A stretch of 64,000 nt of DNA, from contig NC_000083.6 of the NCBI RefSeq assembly GCF_000001635.26, positions 31,641,643 to 31,705,642 of the forward strand, given 5' to 3'. This DNA comes from Mus musculus. Its lineage: Eukaryota; Chordata; Mammalia; Rodentia; Muridae. A program made the position numbers and the translations under genes. Below the pieces are notes generated by a model. That model saw only the letters and a list, made by a program, of their open reading frames with translations, was not told the origin of the DNA and searched no databases. Of this stretch, positions 11,701 through 21,349 are shown in pieces; positions within the stretch are counted from its first letter, which is position 1; the number at the start of each line of letters is the position of its first letter.

Positions 11701-14700
11701 TCTCAACAACCTGCTGGAAAGAAAGCAGCTCTAGGTGCTCTGCAGACCAGAGCTCAGCTTCCGGCTGTGCTCAGAGGGTGCAGGGCGAGGAACAGTGCCT
11801 GGGAGACAAGTCTGCCGCTGGAACCCACCTGGGAGGAAGGCTGAGCATCAGACCACACACCCTGAACCACTGGGTTAAAGCAGCCAGCCCTCAACCACCC
11901 TGGCGGGCCTGCACCTGCAGAGGTTTCCCAGAGCTGACTTTACCCAGCTCCCCACTGGAAGCATGGTGACAAGTAGATACCTGGTCCCTGCAGGTCTCCC
12001 CAGTACTGGGGCCGACAAAGGCTGCTCACTGTAGGGAAAGCAACGTAAAAGGGGAAGCTATAGTTACCTCTGACTAGTCAACCAAACTCCACTGAGGTAA
12101 CTGTTGTTGTGTTGAGCTTACATAGTATACGGGGCCCACCTCCTGGCTTTGTTCTAGGCCTCAGTGCTTAAGAACTCTTGAGGCAACCAACTGTGTGCAA
12201 CACTGGCTCAGAGAGCACTGGGAGCAACTTCTCTCTGCCCACAAGCTCACATGCCTGTCAACCAAGTACAGAGACACTGAAGGCATGCAGAGTCAGCAGC
12301 CTAAGACCACTGGGTCAGCTGGGAGATTTTGTTAACAGACAAATAACTCACTCATAACAGTTTAAAGCAGATGGTTTGATAAGTCTTAAATTTCACTAAA
12401 AGAGAAGGACCCTTTAGGGTCATTAGGACAGATGCCTCTGATACTAACCACAGGGCAGCCAAGGATAATTGGGAATGCTCTCCCCTCTAAAAACATCCAG
12501 TGCTGTGGTTTCCTGGGGTAACACAAGGCTCCCTTCTTCCTTATATATATATAACTGGCAAATGTTTTAACTTTCTACAGGAAAACTATCTAGTATAGAA
12601 GAAGGAAAACCCTGTGAAAGGAAGATGCCCTGCAGCTGTATGTAGCCTGTAGGCTGTACGCAGTCACTGTACACAGGCCTGGACGCAGCAGTCCAATCTA
12701 GGTAGGCTCAGGGAGACCTTCCAGTCTCCCACCTCTTCATTTATTAGCAAATCTGTGCCAGGACTCAACTGCCTTTCCCCCACAACCCCTACTGCCCCAC
12801 CAAACGAAATATGGGACTCAGTTTAACTCTGGTAGACCTAAGCCTAAGATAACGAACACCTCTCAGTGAACTCAAGAAACCCTGACAGGAGCAACTTATG
12901 CCCATCTTTAAGTTTCTATGCTCAGGATGCCTTGTGGTGTCAAACCATGGACCTCTCTGGGGTATTAGAGTATGCTGGGTCTGCTGATAGACATCTATGC
13001 CAGCACGCCTCACCCAGTGACTGCATCACTACTGCTCAGTGAGGAGAAATCCCTCTATATCCACTAATGTCTCTGTAAGGGAGAAGAAAGGGGCGGCAAA
13101 CTCCAGCTTCAGCCAACACCCAACCATATTTTAAGAAACTTCTCTAAGGTCAAGGACATCAAGACTTCCCACTGGGTAGGTCCATCACCCTCTGTAACAA
13201 ATGCAAAATAAAACCAGAGGGAAGATTTAACTTGCTGAGTGCATGAGAATGTTAATCGCTCCTGAAAGCACAAGAACTTTTGATAATTTGTGAAAAATAA
13301 AAAAAAAAAAAGCAAAAAACCCAGCAACACACAAACCTGGCTAAAGGTTGGTTTATTGTGCAACCGAGAACATCTGTCTCCATGACGACATGCTCCGATT
13401 TTGAAATAAAATGAACAGTTGACTCTGTAAAGGGAAAACAAGAACTGATTATTTCTGGCAAGATGTGGCAGAAACGCCATTAACTTGAAGCTACTTCTCA
13501 GCTACTTTCTTCCATGCTACAGAAGTCAGGCAGCTCTTGCAGGCAGTGTTAGAGGTCACCACTCTAGCTCCCACAGGATTTCTAATTCTTTTTTTTTTTT
13601 TAAAGATTTATTTATTTATTATATGTAAGTACACCGTAGCTGTCTTCAGACACTCCAGAAGAGGGCGTCAGATCTTGTTACAGATGGTTGTGAGCCACCA
13701 TGTGGTTGCTGGGATTTGAACTTTCAGACCTTCAGAAGAGCAGTCGGGTGCTCTTACCCACTGAGCCATCACACTAGCCCAGGATTTCTAATTCTAACTT
13801 GCCTCCTGCTACCCCAAGCTCCTCCCCCACCCCGCCTTTTAATTCTGTGGGTCCTGGGTGCTGCAGGGGCACTGTTCCAAGGATGTGTTGCTTGCTCACA
13901 GGCTTGAGTGCTGTCACCACGTAAAGAAAACAGAAAACAAAGTCCAGGCTCTTTCCAACTCATGCACCAAACCAAGAGGAAATTTCCAAACTGCTCTGAA
14001 GCAAGCAGGTCTCTTGGCTTCACCTCAGTGCAAATGTGCTATGTGGACGGCTAGCCTGCTTCCCACATCACACATGAGCACTTCAGCTGCCACAAAGCTC
14101 TGCTCAGATACTCCAAGGAGCCACAAGCAACCAGAACCATCAGGTGCTGGGTTTTGGTTTCGTCTGAGCTTCTACTTGATGTAGCTTCCCTATGAAGATG
14201 TCAGCTGCAGAGGCAGGACTGCCGTCCCATAGATACTTTTAGTGAGAACCACATGTTTAAGTCCTGGCCCTGGAGTAAAGGCTGAAGGTCACATGGTGGA
14301 CGACCATAAAGCCCAGGTATCCTCTGCTGATCAGACAGCAAGTCTGTGCGCTTATCTGCAAAGGAGAATGGGTTCCTTACTTTACATAACCTAACTTGAT
14401 TAGGTAATGGGCAAACTTCTTGGCTGAAATACTCAAGGGTTCCACATAAAACAGCTCTCAAACCTGCACTCCCAGCAAACACTTGGCCTCAGCTGAGTGG
14501 CGGCAGCACACACACCATTACTCCCAGCACTTGGGAGGCAGAAGCAGGGGGATCTCTGAGTTTGATACCAGCCTGGTCTACAAAGAGCTCCAGGACAGCC
14601 AGGGCTATGCAGAGGTGATTTCTGTCAGACAAGCTTGGGTCTAGAGAACAAGTCACAGCTACATATTTGATTGGTAAAAACTCACTACTTAAAAAGCCCC

Positions 14701-17054
14701 AAAGTTACCCAGGCGGTGGTGGCGTACGCCTTTAATCCCAGCACTTGGGAGGCAGGCAGATCTCTGAGTTTGAGGCTAGCCTGGTCTACAGAGTGAGTTT
14801 CAGGAGAGCCAGGGATACAGAGAAACCCTGTCTGGAAAAAACAAAACAAAACAAAAAAGCCCCAAAGTTAATAGGTACCCATGTTCCTGTTTCAGCTAAA
14901 ACCACATAAATAATCTCAGTTTGTTTTTTTTTTTGTTGCTGGGTTTTTTTTTTGTTTTTTTTTTTTTTTTTTGGTTTTTCGAGACAGGGTTTCTCTGTAT
15001 AGCCCTGGCTGTCCTCGAACTCAGAAATCCGCCTACCTCTGCCTCTCGAATGCTGGGATTAAAGATGTGCGCCATCTCGCCTGGCTCTGTTTGTTGGTTT
15101 TTAAAATTGTGAATAGCTTGTTGAGATGGCCCTTCTCCACACAGACATGAGCACAGGGCCTGAGTGACTATGCTTCTGGTTTTGAAGTCCCAGCCTTTAG
15201 GCATCATCACAGGGAAACCTCTCATGTGAGAACTGGCATACACGTGTTCTAGCACATTTTCTCTGCAACCAGTTTAGAGAAGGTACTCTTCCATAACACC
15301 AAGCAAATTTGCATGTATTTTTGAGACAGAGTTGCTAGGTCCTGGAACTTTTTTTTTTTTTTTTTTTAAAGATTTTTTTTTCCCCCGAGACAGGGTTTCT
15401 CTGTATAGCTCTGGATGTCCTGGAACTCACTTTGTAGACCAGGCTGGCCTGGAACTCAGAAATCCGCCTGCTCTGCCTCCCAAGTGCTGGGATTAAAGGC
15501 GTGCGCCACCACTGCCCGGCTAAAGATTTTATTTAATGTATATGAGTACACTGTAGCTGTCTTCAGACACTCCAGAACCTTACATATGGTTTTGAGCCAC
15601 CATGTGGTTGCTGGGAATTGAACTCTGGACCTCTGGAAGAGCAGTCCGTGCTCTTAACTGCTGAGCCATCACCAGTCCTGCTTCCTAGAACTTGTTATGT
15701 AGACCAGGCTGGAACTCAGAGATCCACCTACCTACCTCTGCCTCCAGAGTGCTGGTACTAAATGTACCACCACACCTGGCTTTTGAGTGTTGATTTAAAA
15801 GTACTTTAACGGCTTTACTTTAAATTACATATATGGGGAGGGGGAGGGGTGCCCGTGGCGGCCAGAGGCAATGGATCTCCCAAGATCTGGCACTACAGGT
15901 GGTTGTAGGACATCAGATTGCAATAAAGGGGATTCAGGGAACCACACTACTGGCCTCTTCAAGAGCAGTTCACACTCTGAACCACTGAGTCATCTCTCTA
16001 GTCCCTTTAATGTATTTTAGTCATCCTTAACACAAGGCACAACCTTCCTCCATGACTTCCTGAGAACCCAGACTTTATTCCAGCTGATTCTCCAAGACTG
16101 GTCTAGACCTAACATCCAATTAAATGTCTCTTGAGTGACTGCCGATTCAGGCATGAGACTTTTAGAAACATCCCCTCTTTCAAACACTGAAGACTGTATA
16201 AAGGTGCCTGATCGGACAGCCTCCATCCTGGAAAACAGAACATTTTAAGAGTGAGAATGTGGCACCAAAAACGTTATCTATTGCAAACGCTTACCACCGT
16301 GACTGACATCTGCATAAACCTTGTACAAGATTCAGAAACATAAAGATGGTGACTACTTACTGGAAGCAGATTAAGCCAGATACTTAAATCCTTAGGTTTT
16401 CAAAGTAGGAATTATCCTTGAAAGTGTCCGAAGACATTCCCCTTAACCTAAATTTCAGCCGACACGCGGAAATGAGTATGTGCCTCGCAGCACACGACCA
16501 CAGGCGGGAATATTGCTATTCCTTTTCCTCTTACCCTAACAGTTGGCTACGGAAATGCAAACCTTAATTTAAAAAGAAAGGCGGGTCCGCCAACGCTTAG
16601 GCAGGCAGGAGGTTTATTCGGTCGAAACCGCTCCCAAAGGTCGGCCCCAGCACTGAATGCTAGAGAGGACGGGGCCACAGCACTTCCGACACGATAACTC
16701 AAAGCCTAAAGTTGCAAGAAACGTGTTACTTCGCCACAGAAGCCCCGGGCAGCAGTGGGAGCGCGGCGTGGGGCAGGGCCCCGCGTAGAACCCGGCATGG
16801 AGCGCCCGCGGTGGAGCTCGAGGCGCCGAGGCCCAGCCCGAGCCGCCCGCCAGTCCCGCCGCCCGGCCCACGAGGCGGCGGCGCCGAGCCGCGCGAGGTC
16901 TCCAGGCCCGAGCCAGCCGCCACGCCTGGACGTCACCGCCGCTTGCCTCGACCGGCACCCGCTGCCCGTCGCCTCCCCAGCCCAAGTCCCGGCAGGCCGG
17001 CCCTACTCACTTGTCTTTTTCGGTGCCGAAGATGGAGGCCAAGTATTCCGCCAT
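5569..17054 (-). CDS. U2af1: U2af1: U2 snRNP auxiliary factor 35-kDa subunit (U2AF35), spliced gene
   Basis: U2AF35 recognises the AG dinucleotide at 3' splice sites as a heterodimer with U2AF65, during early spliceosome assembly in the nucleus. Coding exons (minus strand): 17011-17054, 13337-13424, then either 10860-10926 or 10004-10070, then 7203-7252, 7025-7123, 6541-6674, 6361-6453 and 5569-5713. Any one choice gives 720 bp: 239 aa plus stop, the family's length. Domains in order: CCCH zinc finger 1 (Cys18, Cys27, Cys33, His37); a UHM (atypical RRM) of about residues 43-146 that binds U2AF65; zinc finger 2 split over exons 6-7; and a C-terminal Arg/Ser region with an 11-Gly run. Ser34 and Gln157, known hotspots in human myelodysplasia, are wild type. 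All introns are GT-AG. Residue roles are from the literature; exon limits and frame were read directly. Confidence 0.98.
6361..6453 (-). CDS. U2af1: U2af1 exon 7 (zinc finger 2, second half)
   Basis: 93 bp, acceptor CCCACAG|AGAGTGC and donor AAGAA|GTGAGT. It encodes ECTRGGFCNFMH..., supplying two Cys and the His of the second CCCH finger, and then the basic stretch RRELYGRRRK. Confidence 0.97.
6541..6674 (-). CDS. U2af1: U2af1 exon 6 (end of UHM, start of zinc finger 2)
   Basis: 134 bp, acceptor CTTTTCAG|TTTCGACG and donor ATGGG|GTAAGG. It encodes FRREEDAEKAVIDLNNRWF, which includes the conserved Trp of the U2AF65-binding surface, and ends in ACCRQYEMG with the Gln157 position. Confidence 0.97.
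7025..7123 (-). CDS. U2af1: U2af1 exon 5 (UHM core)
   Basis: 99 bp, phase 0 at both ends, acceptor CTCCTTCAG|GAAGTC and donor GTCAAG|GTACAG. It encodes EVFTEMEEKYGEVEEMNVCD...GNVYVK, the central RRM-like strands and helix. Confidence 0.97.
7203..7252 (-). CDS. U2af1: U2af1 exon 4 (UHM, small exon)
   Basis: 50 bp, acceptor ACTGCAG|GTGCTG and donor TTTGAG|GTAAGT. Its first two bases complete the Cys codon begun by a terminal T that both alternative third exons supply. It encodes AVSDVEMQEHYDEFFE. Confidence 0.96.
10004..10070 (-). CDS. U2af1: U2af1 alternative exon 3b (U2AF35b type)
   Basis: 67 bp with acceptor TATTTCAG|ACCATT and donor GCGCT|GTAAGT. It encodes TIALLNIYRNPQNSSQSADGLR plus the first base of Cys. 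It is homologous to the exon at 10860-10926 in length, phase and sequence, and the published U2AF35b isoform has this peptide. It differs from the other exon at 7 of 22 residues, including hydrophobic changes at the start of the UHM. Confidence 0.95.
10860..10926 (-). CDS. U2af1: U2af1 alternative exon 3a (major U2AF35a type)
   Basis: 67 bp with acceptor CCCCGCAG|ACCATC and donor CACACT|GTAAGT. It encodes TILIQNIYRNPQNSAQTADGSH plus the first base of Cys. Of the pair it is the one nearer exon 2. The intron between the two exons is 789 bp, long enough to splice, so using both is physically possible but would shift the frame. Confidence 0.96.
13337..13424 (-). CDS. U2af1: U2af1 exon 2 (zinc finger 1)
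   Basis: 88 bp, acceptor CCTTTACAG|AGTCAAC and donor AGCCAG|GTTTGT. It encodes VNCSFYFKIGACRHGDRCSR..., a C-x8-C-x5-C-x3-H finger that contacts the 3' splice-site AG, with Ser34 after the third Cys. The donor is weak at +3 and +4. Confidence 0.97.
13590..13780 (-). mobile_element. B2 SINE in U2af1 intron 1
   Basis: A full B2 with 15-bp target-site duplications AGGATTTCTAATTCT at 13575-13589 and 13781-13795. It lies in the same direction as U2af1 transcription and is the first SINE upstream of exon 2. Confidence 0.95.
14492..14613 (+). mobile_element. B1 SINE, truncated
   Basis: The B1 body (CCCAGCACTTGGGAGGCAGA, GTCTACAAAGAGCTCCAGGA) without a clear A tail, antisense to U2af1 in its intron 1. 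Confidence 0.82.
14708..14855 (+). mobile_element. B1 SINE with target-site duplication
   Basis: A full B1 ending in a CAAAA-rich tail. The direct repeats AAAGCCCCAAAGTTA sit just before it, ending at 14707, and just after it, ending at 14870. Confidence 0.93.
14921..15088 (-). mobile_element. B1 SINE with long T-rich lead
   Basis: The B1 minus-strand body is 14975-15088, preceded by an interrupted T/G-rich tract (14921-14974) that is its A tail. Part of the middle of the consensus is missing, between TGTCCT and CGAACTC. Confidence 0.88.
15317..15781 (-). mobile_element. Three-level SINE nest: B1 in B2 in B1
   Basis: The outer old B1 (minus) is at 15317-15350 plus 15694-15781. A B2 (minus, 15351-15682) splits it, with duplicates TCCTGGAACTT (15340-15350) and TCCTAGAACTT (15683-15693). 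Inside the B2 tail sits a young B1 (minus, about 15377-15520) with duplicates TAAAGATTTT at 15367-15376 and 15521-15530. The order of insertion is therefore readable. Confidence 0.9.
15815..16005 (-). mobile_element. B3-type SINE
   Basis: It matches the B3 pattern on the minus strand (GGTGCCCGTGGCGGCCAGAGG at its start, GAACCACTGAGTCATCTCTC at the tRNA-like head) with many substitutions, so it is an older copy. Confidence 0.75.
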
Positions 17055-17330
17055 TTTCGAGCGGACGACTCAGGCACGGCAGCCGACGCTGCCGACTACG
17101 CCGACGTCCCTCCGGAGACGTCACCCGACGCGACGACGCTCTCCCCACCCGTCGTAGCGACTCTGTCCAATTGGGAAAGGTGCTGCCAGCGCGGGGGCGG
17201 GACGAAGAGCATGAGGAGGCTCCGCCCCTACCCTGGCGCCTGCGCACTCCTTGGCGCCCGGGCGGGTCCCGCGCATTGCTTGCGGCTTAGGCTGTGGACA
17301 GCCGCTCCGCGCGTGCTCAGCACCGCTGTT
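16740..17330. promoter_or_regulatory. U2af1: CpG island and promoter of U2af1
   Basis: Dense CpG and high GC over about 590 bp surround exon 1. There is no TATA box upstream on the minus strand, as expected for a housekeeping promoter. Visible elements are a CRE-like GGTGACGTCT (minus strand, 17116-17125), a palindromic CCAATTGG at 17167-17174, and a YY1-like AAAATGGCGG overlapping the start codon. I place transcription start only roughly, in 17090-17170. Long open frames on both strands here follow from GC content. Confidence 0.85.
17011..17054 (-). CDS. U2af1: U2af1 exon 1, coding part
   Basis: The ATG at 17052-17054 lies in a GAAAATGG context. The exon encodes MAEYLASIFGTEKD plus two bases of Lys, then donor GACAA|GTGAGT. 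The conserved N-terminus fixes the start. Confidence 0.97.
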
Positions 17331-17914
17331 TCCCGCTCCCGCCGCTGGGACCGCGCCCTCTCCCCTTGCTGGCCCTCCTGTCCCAGGCCTCCCACCAGTG
17401 CAGCTGTAGATAAGGGGCTCTGTCCGGCCTCCTGGAGGGCCTTAAACCACAGCATCCTCACAGTCACAAGGCTCACCTTCAAGTCACCAAATTTCCAGGC
17501 AGAGCCTAATCTCCGTTATCTCAGGCAGAGACCCAGGCTGCGGGGTCATCTTGGTTGGATGACTTTATCTGCTCTCTCTGGCTATAGAGCCACTTCCATC
17601 CGAGGACGAACCGTGGAAGAGGGTTGTGGGAAGCTGGGGTCTCCTCACAGGCTCTCACTAGTTAACCTGGTTACTGGAACCAGGATGAATGACCCGATCA
17701 GGTCCACCAGACCATTAGTTTGTTCATCCTTCTTTCTTCCCACACGCCCATTCACCCCTCACTAATTAAGCTACCCAACTATCCATGCCTCACCCATTCA
17801 TCTTCCCCTGTCACATCTATTTATCTCTTATTTGGAGACATTAGAAGAATAAGCCCTGTGACACATATATAGACACAGGCTGCTACGATGTTTGTTTTAT
17901 TGAGCGTGTTTTGT
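17331..17914. other. Unique sequence upstream of U2af1
   Basis: This is promoter-distal sequence with falling GC and no recognised repeat. An open frame spans the CpG island into this stretch on the plus strand, but its translation resembles no protein I know. I see no gene. Confidence 0.4.
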
Positions 17915-18118
17915 TTTTTGTTTCTCCATGGGATGGTCTTGTGTATGCATCAGGCTACATAGCTACTATGTACAGCTACAGATGACCTTGAACTTCTGAT
18001 CCTTCTGAATCTCTTACCATCCTGAGTGCTAGGGTTACCAGTGTGTACTACCAAATAGGTTTATATGATGCTGTATGTTAAGCAAGCACTCTATCAACTG
18101 AATGACATCCCGAGCCTT
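17915..18118 (-). mobile_element. B4-type SINE (B1/ID fusion)
   Basis: On the minus strand it has a B1-like half (TACAGCTACAGATGACCTTGA) followed by an ID-like half (AAGCAAGCACTCTATCAACTG). It is well diverged. Confidence 0.7.
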
Positions 18119-18417
18119 GGTTGGTGTAATGTTTAAATCCACTTTTCTGAGTTATGGAGAAGAGGCTTCTGGGTATGTCTGTGAGGGCAGGGATAACCAC
18201 TTCATACTTCGCCATGCATTGTATCACTGGGCTCTCTCTCCCTCAACTACAAGTAACTAATACAGCTGGTATAATATTGCTCCAGCTGACATGACAGAGA
18301 GTTTAAAAGAATACAGACCTGGTGACATCTATTCCTGTTGGTGGCCTTCTATGGCTCCCAAGGCTCTAAGTATACAGGCATCTTTCCACTTTTTGTTTTG
18401 TTTCTTTGTCTGGTTGG

Positions 18418-18568
18418 TTTTGTTTTCCAAGATAGGGTTTCTCTGTGTAGCCCTGGCTGTCCCGGAACTCACTTTGTAGACCAGGCTGGCCTTAAACTTA
18501 CAGGGATCCACCCGCCTCTGGGTCCTGAGTGCTGAGCCTTCCTGGTGTGTACCAACACCACCTGGCTT
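18418..18568 (-). mobile_element. B1 SINE
   Basis: A nearly complete B1 on the minus strand (CAAGATAGGGTTTCTCTGTG to ACCACCTGGC), with a T-rich start at 18400-18425. Confidence 0.88.
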
Positions 18569-18603
18569 CAAATGTAAAAAGTTTAAAAGGCAAGCTGGGA
18601 AGC

Positions 18604-18647
18604 AAGTGATAAAATACTGGTATTGATCTTGCACAGGCAGTGCCAAG

Positions 18648-18690
<43 letters not shown>

Positions 18691-18759
18691 AGTGAGTGAT
18701 ACGAGACCCCAATACTTCTCCAGTCATTTATCTTCCCTCTTCTTAAAGGATATAAAACT
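18604..18759 (+). repeat. Left arm of a near-perfect inverted duplication
   Basis: This 156-bp arm is the reverse complement of 19750-19877. Outside the microsatellite the arms differ by a single base, A here versus G in the reversed right arm within GTG(A/G)TACG. The left arm holds 10 TATC units and the right arm 3, which exactly explains the 28-bp length difference. Confidence 0.97.
18651..18690. repeat. (TATC)10 microsatellite
   Basis: Ten uninterrupted TATC units inside the left arm of the inverted duplication. The mirror copy at about 19819-19830 has three. Confidence 0.97.
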
Positions 18760-18764
18760 CAATG

Positions 18765-18978
18765 CACACCTTTTATCCCATGTTTGGAAGGCAGAGACTG
18801 GTGGATATATATGAGTTTAAGGACCAGCCTGGTCTCCATAGAGAATTACAGACCAGACAGATCTACATAGTGAGCCCCTCCAAAAAGAAGGAAGAGTGTT
18901 GGCTGAGCTACTCAGTGCTACAAATGCTTACTTAGCATTCATTCATAAGGCTCTAGGCTCAATCCCCAGTGGTTTTGT
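18765..18978 (+). mobile_element. Old B1-like and ID-like fragments
   Basis: 18765-18880 resembles a diverged B1, and 18897-18978 an ID/B4-type tRNA-derived head (GGCTGAGCTACTCAGTGC, CTCAATCCCCAGTGG). Confidence 0.55.
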
Positions 18979-19000
18979 GTTTAAGGATACAGATAAAAGA

Positions 19001-19144
19001 GGGAGGCAGTGGTGGTGCACACCTTTAACCCTAACATCTGAAGCAGAGGCAAGCAATATCTGTGAGTTCAAAGACAGCCTTGTCTACAGAGTGAGTCCCG
19101 AACAGCCAGGGCTACACAGAGAAACCCTGTCTGGAAAAAAAAAT
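19001..19144 (+). mobile_element. B1 SINE
   Basis: A full B1 with a short A tail. A probable duplicate CAGATAAA occurs just before it (18988-18995) and just after it (19147-19154). Confidence 0.88.
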
Positions 19145-19749
19145 GCAGATAAATGGAATTTATAAGTGCATGTGGGAAGCTCTTTGCCAGCAATAGAGCT
19201 GGCAACGAGGATGCTACCATATGCCAGGGAGAGCAGTAAGCTGGCCGTGACAAGCTGCAAAGAAGCAGGAGCAGTTGAACTTTAAAGGTGAGCATGAATA
19301 TGCAAAAGTGCAAAGCAGTAAAGCAACCTGCCTGGATGGACTGCTTCCTCGCCGGAAACAGCTGAGAACCACACTGGCAGGTTTTCTGTGAACCTGCTGC
19401 ATGAAAACTATCATTTGAACAAGCACTAGGGGCTGAGGAGGCAGTGTGCCAGCCGGCTCCATTTCTAGTGAGGCAGGGAGGGCTAACAGAGGAACAGGTG
19501 GCACCGTGAAGCTGGCAGGTTGGAAAGGCTACAGGTGTGAGCGTGGGCATTTTGCCTCTTATGCAAAGGAAACCAGGAAATGTTCCCTGTCTGGCTTTCT
19601 GGTATAAGTCCCATAAATTCCTAACCGCTAAGCTGGCCTGGAAGAAAAGCCAGCCTTTGGTATTCTGCACAGCCCCTCAGCGCATCCATCCTGAATGTCT
19701 TTTGAATAGTCATGTTCTTGGCATTTACTGTCCCTCCCTTTATGAAAGA
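19145..19749. other. Unique spacer inside the inverted duplication
   Basis: No gene or repeat was recognised. A 200-codon open frame on the minus strand (19068-19670) overlaps the B1 and carries no recognisable domain, so it was not called as a gene. Confidence 0.45.
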
Positions 19750-19877
19750 AGTTTTATATCCTTTAAGAAGAGGGAAGATAAATGACTGGAGAAGTATTGG
19801 GGTCTCGTACCACTCACTGATAGATAGATAGATCTTGGCACTGCCTGTGCAAGATCAATACCAGTATTTTATCACTT
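19750..19877 (-). repeat. Right arm of the inverted duplication
   Basis: 128 bp, the reverse complement of 18604-18759 apart from one substitution and seven fewer TATC units. The centres of the arms are about 1.1 kb apart. Confidence 0.97.
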
Positions 19878-19950
19878 CCATAATTGCAAATGTTTAGACA
19901 ATTGGCTAGTTCCATCAGCACATGCTTGCATGGTCTCTAGGTCTCTGGTT

Positions 19951-19955
19951 TTGTT

Positions 19956-19986
<31 letters not shown>

Positions 19987-20290
19987 TTTTTTGGTTTTTT
20001 TGAGAAAGGTTTCTCTGTATAGTCCTGGCTGTCCTGGAACTCACTTTGCACACCAGGCTGGCCTTGAACTCAGAAATCTGCCTGCCTCTGCCTTCTGAGT
20101 GCTGAGTTGATTAAAGGCAAGGGCTATTACTGCCCGGGTTTTGTCTTATTTTTTTGAGACAGAGTCTTGCTGTGCAGCCTTGGCTGGCCTGGAATTTACT
20201 ATGTAGACCAGGCTAGCTCTAAAGTGACAGGGATCCACTTGTCTCTGCCTTCCTGGTGCTGGTACTATAGGCATGCCATCATACCCACCC
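19951..20290 (-). mobile_element. (TTTA)n tract and two B1 SINEs in a row
   Basis: A TTTA repeat (about 19951-19989) leads into one B1 (19993-20140), directly followed by a second, older B1 (20146-20290). Both are on the minus strand. Confidence 0.85.
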
Positions 20291-20321
20291 TGGGATCACT
20301 ATGTTCAAAACAACCCAGGTC

Positions 20322-20722
20322 AGAGCCAAGCAATGGAGGCACATGCCTTTAGTCCCAGCACTTGGGAGGCAGAGGAAGGCAGATATCTGAGTTCTGGTCT
20401 ACAGATGAGTTCTAGACCAGCCATGGCTACACAGAGAAATCCTGTCCAGAAAAACCAAACTAAATCTAACCAAAATAAACAAACAAACCAGAACAAACCA
20501 AAACCATCACCACTGCAACTAAATCAAACCAAATCAAAACAAAACAAAAACCAAACAAAACAAAACACCATAGCCCAGCTTTTGCATGGTGGCACACACT
20601 TTTAAGCCTAGTACTCAAGAATCAGAGCCAGTATAATTTCTGTTATTTTAAGGTCAGCCTGGTCTACATAGCAAGCTCCATGACAACCAAGAGACTACAC
20701 AGAGGCTCTTTCTCAAAATCAA
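20322..20722 (+). mobile_element. Two B1 SINEs in plus orientation with a long A-rich linker
   Basis: A B1 (20322-20455) ends in a long CAAA/CCAAA-rich tail up to about 20568. A second, diverged B1 follows at 20575-20722, again with a CAAAA-rich tail. With the minus-strand pair just upstream they form inverted SINE pairs. Confidence 0.8.
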
Positions 20723-20779
20723 AACAAAACAACTAAACAAAGCAACCAAACAAAACGACCAAACAAATAATAATAGGGG

Positions 20780-21345
20780 AAAAAAAGGACTAGCCAGTCA
20801 TAAGCCTGGTGACTTGGTTTCTTGGGCAGACCATTACCTCCCTGGTGCTGCCTCAGGACTTGAGATTCCCCTCAGTCCCTATGATGCCCACCTTTAACCT
20901 TAGGGCCATCAACACAAGATTGCTGGCTCCTAAGGTATCTATAGAGACTGGCATTTAGCTTCTAAGTAGCCCACTTAAGTCCAAAGGTCTCCCACTCCAA
21001 TCAACATAAGAAAAGTTACAATGTATAATTACCTTGCTATTTAACAAGTTGCTTTGTTACTATTTAGGTAGTGGTGACCTGAGAGTCAACTAGAAGCCAG
21101 GTATAACACTATCCCTCTGCTATTTATCTCACCTAGAACAAGTAATTTAGTTACAAAAAATGTGAATGTATTTGATCTGGAATTCTGGCCCAGGCCATCA
21201 TTAAATAGATACTATTTGTTGTTAGTTTTTCATTTGATACTGGATAGTTTGTTTCAATGTTTTCTGAAAAACTGCCCTTAGTTTCCTTCTATTTTCCTGA
21301 TCCTTGCAAATGAGACTTTGTAACTATTTGTGTCAAGATGCATCC
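20780..21345. other. Intergenic unique sequence
   Basis: AT-rich sequence with no gene, RNA gene or repeat recognised. Confidence 0.4.
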
Positions 21346-21349
21346 TCTT

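Noticed and set aside
16755..17765. A 336-codon open frame on the plus strand across the U2af1 CpG island
   Set aside because: Arg/Pro/Ala-rich translation typical of GC-rich DNA, antisense to U2af1 exon 1, with no recognisable domain.
19068..19670. A 200-codon minus-strand frame in the spacer of the inverted duplication
   Set aside because: It overlaps a B1, contains no known motif, and its Cys/Ser-rich content is not family-like.
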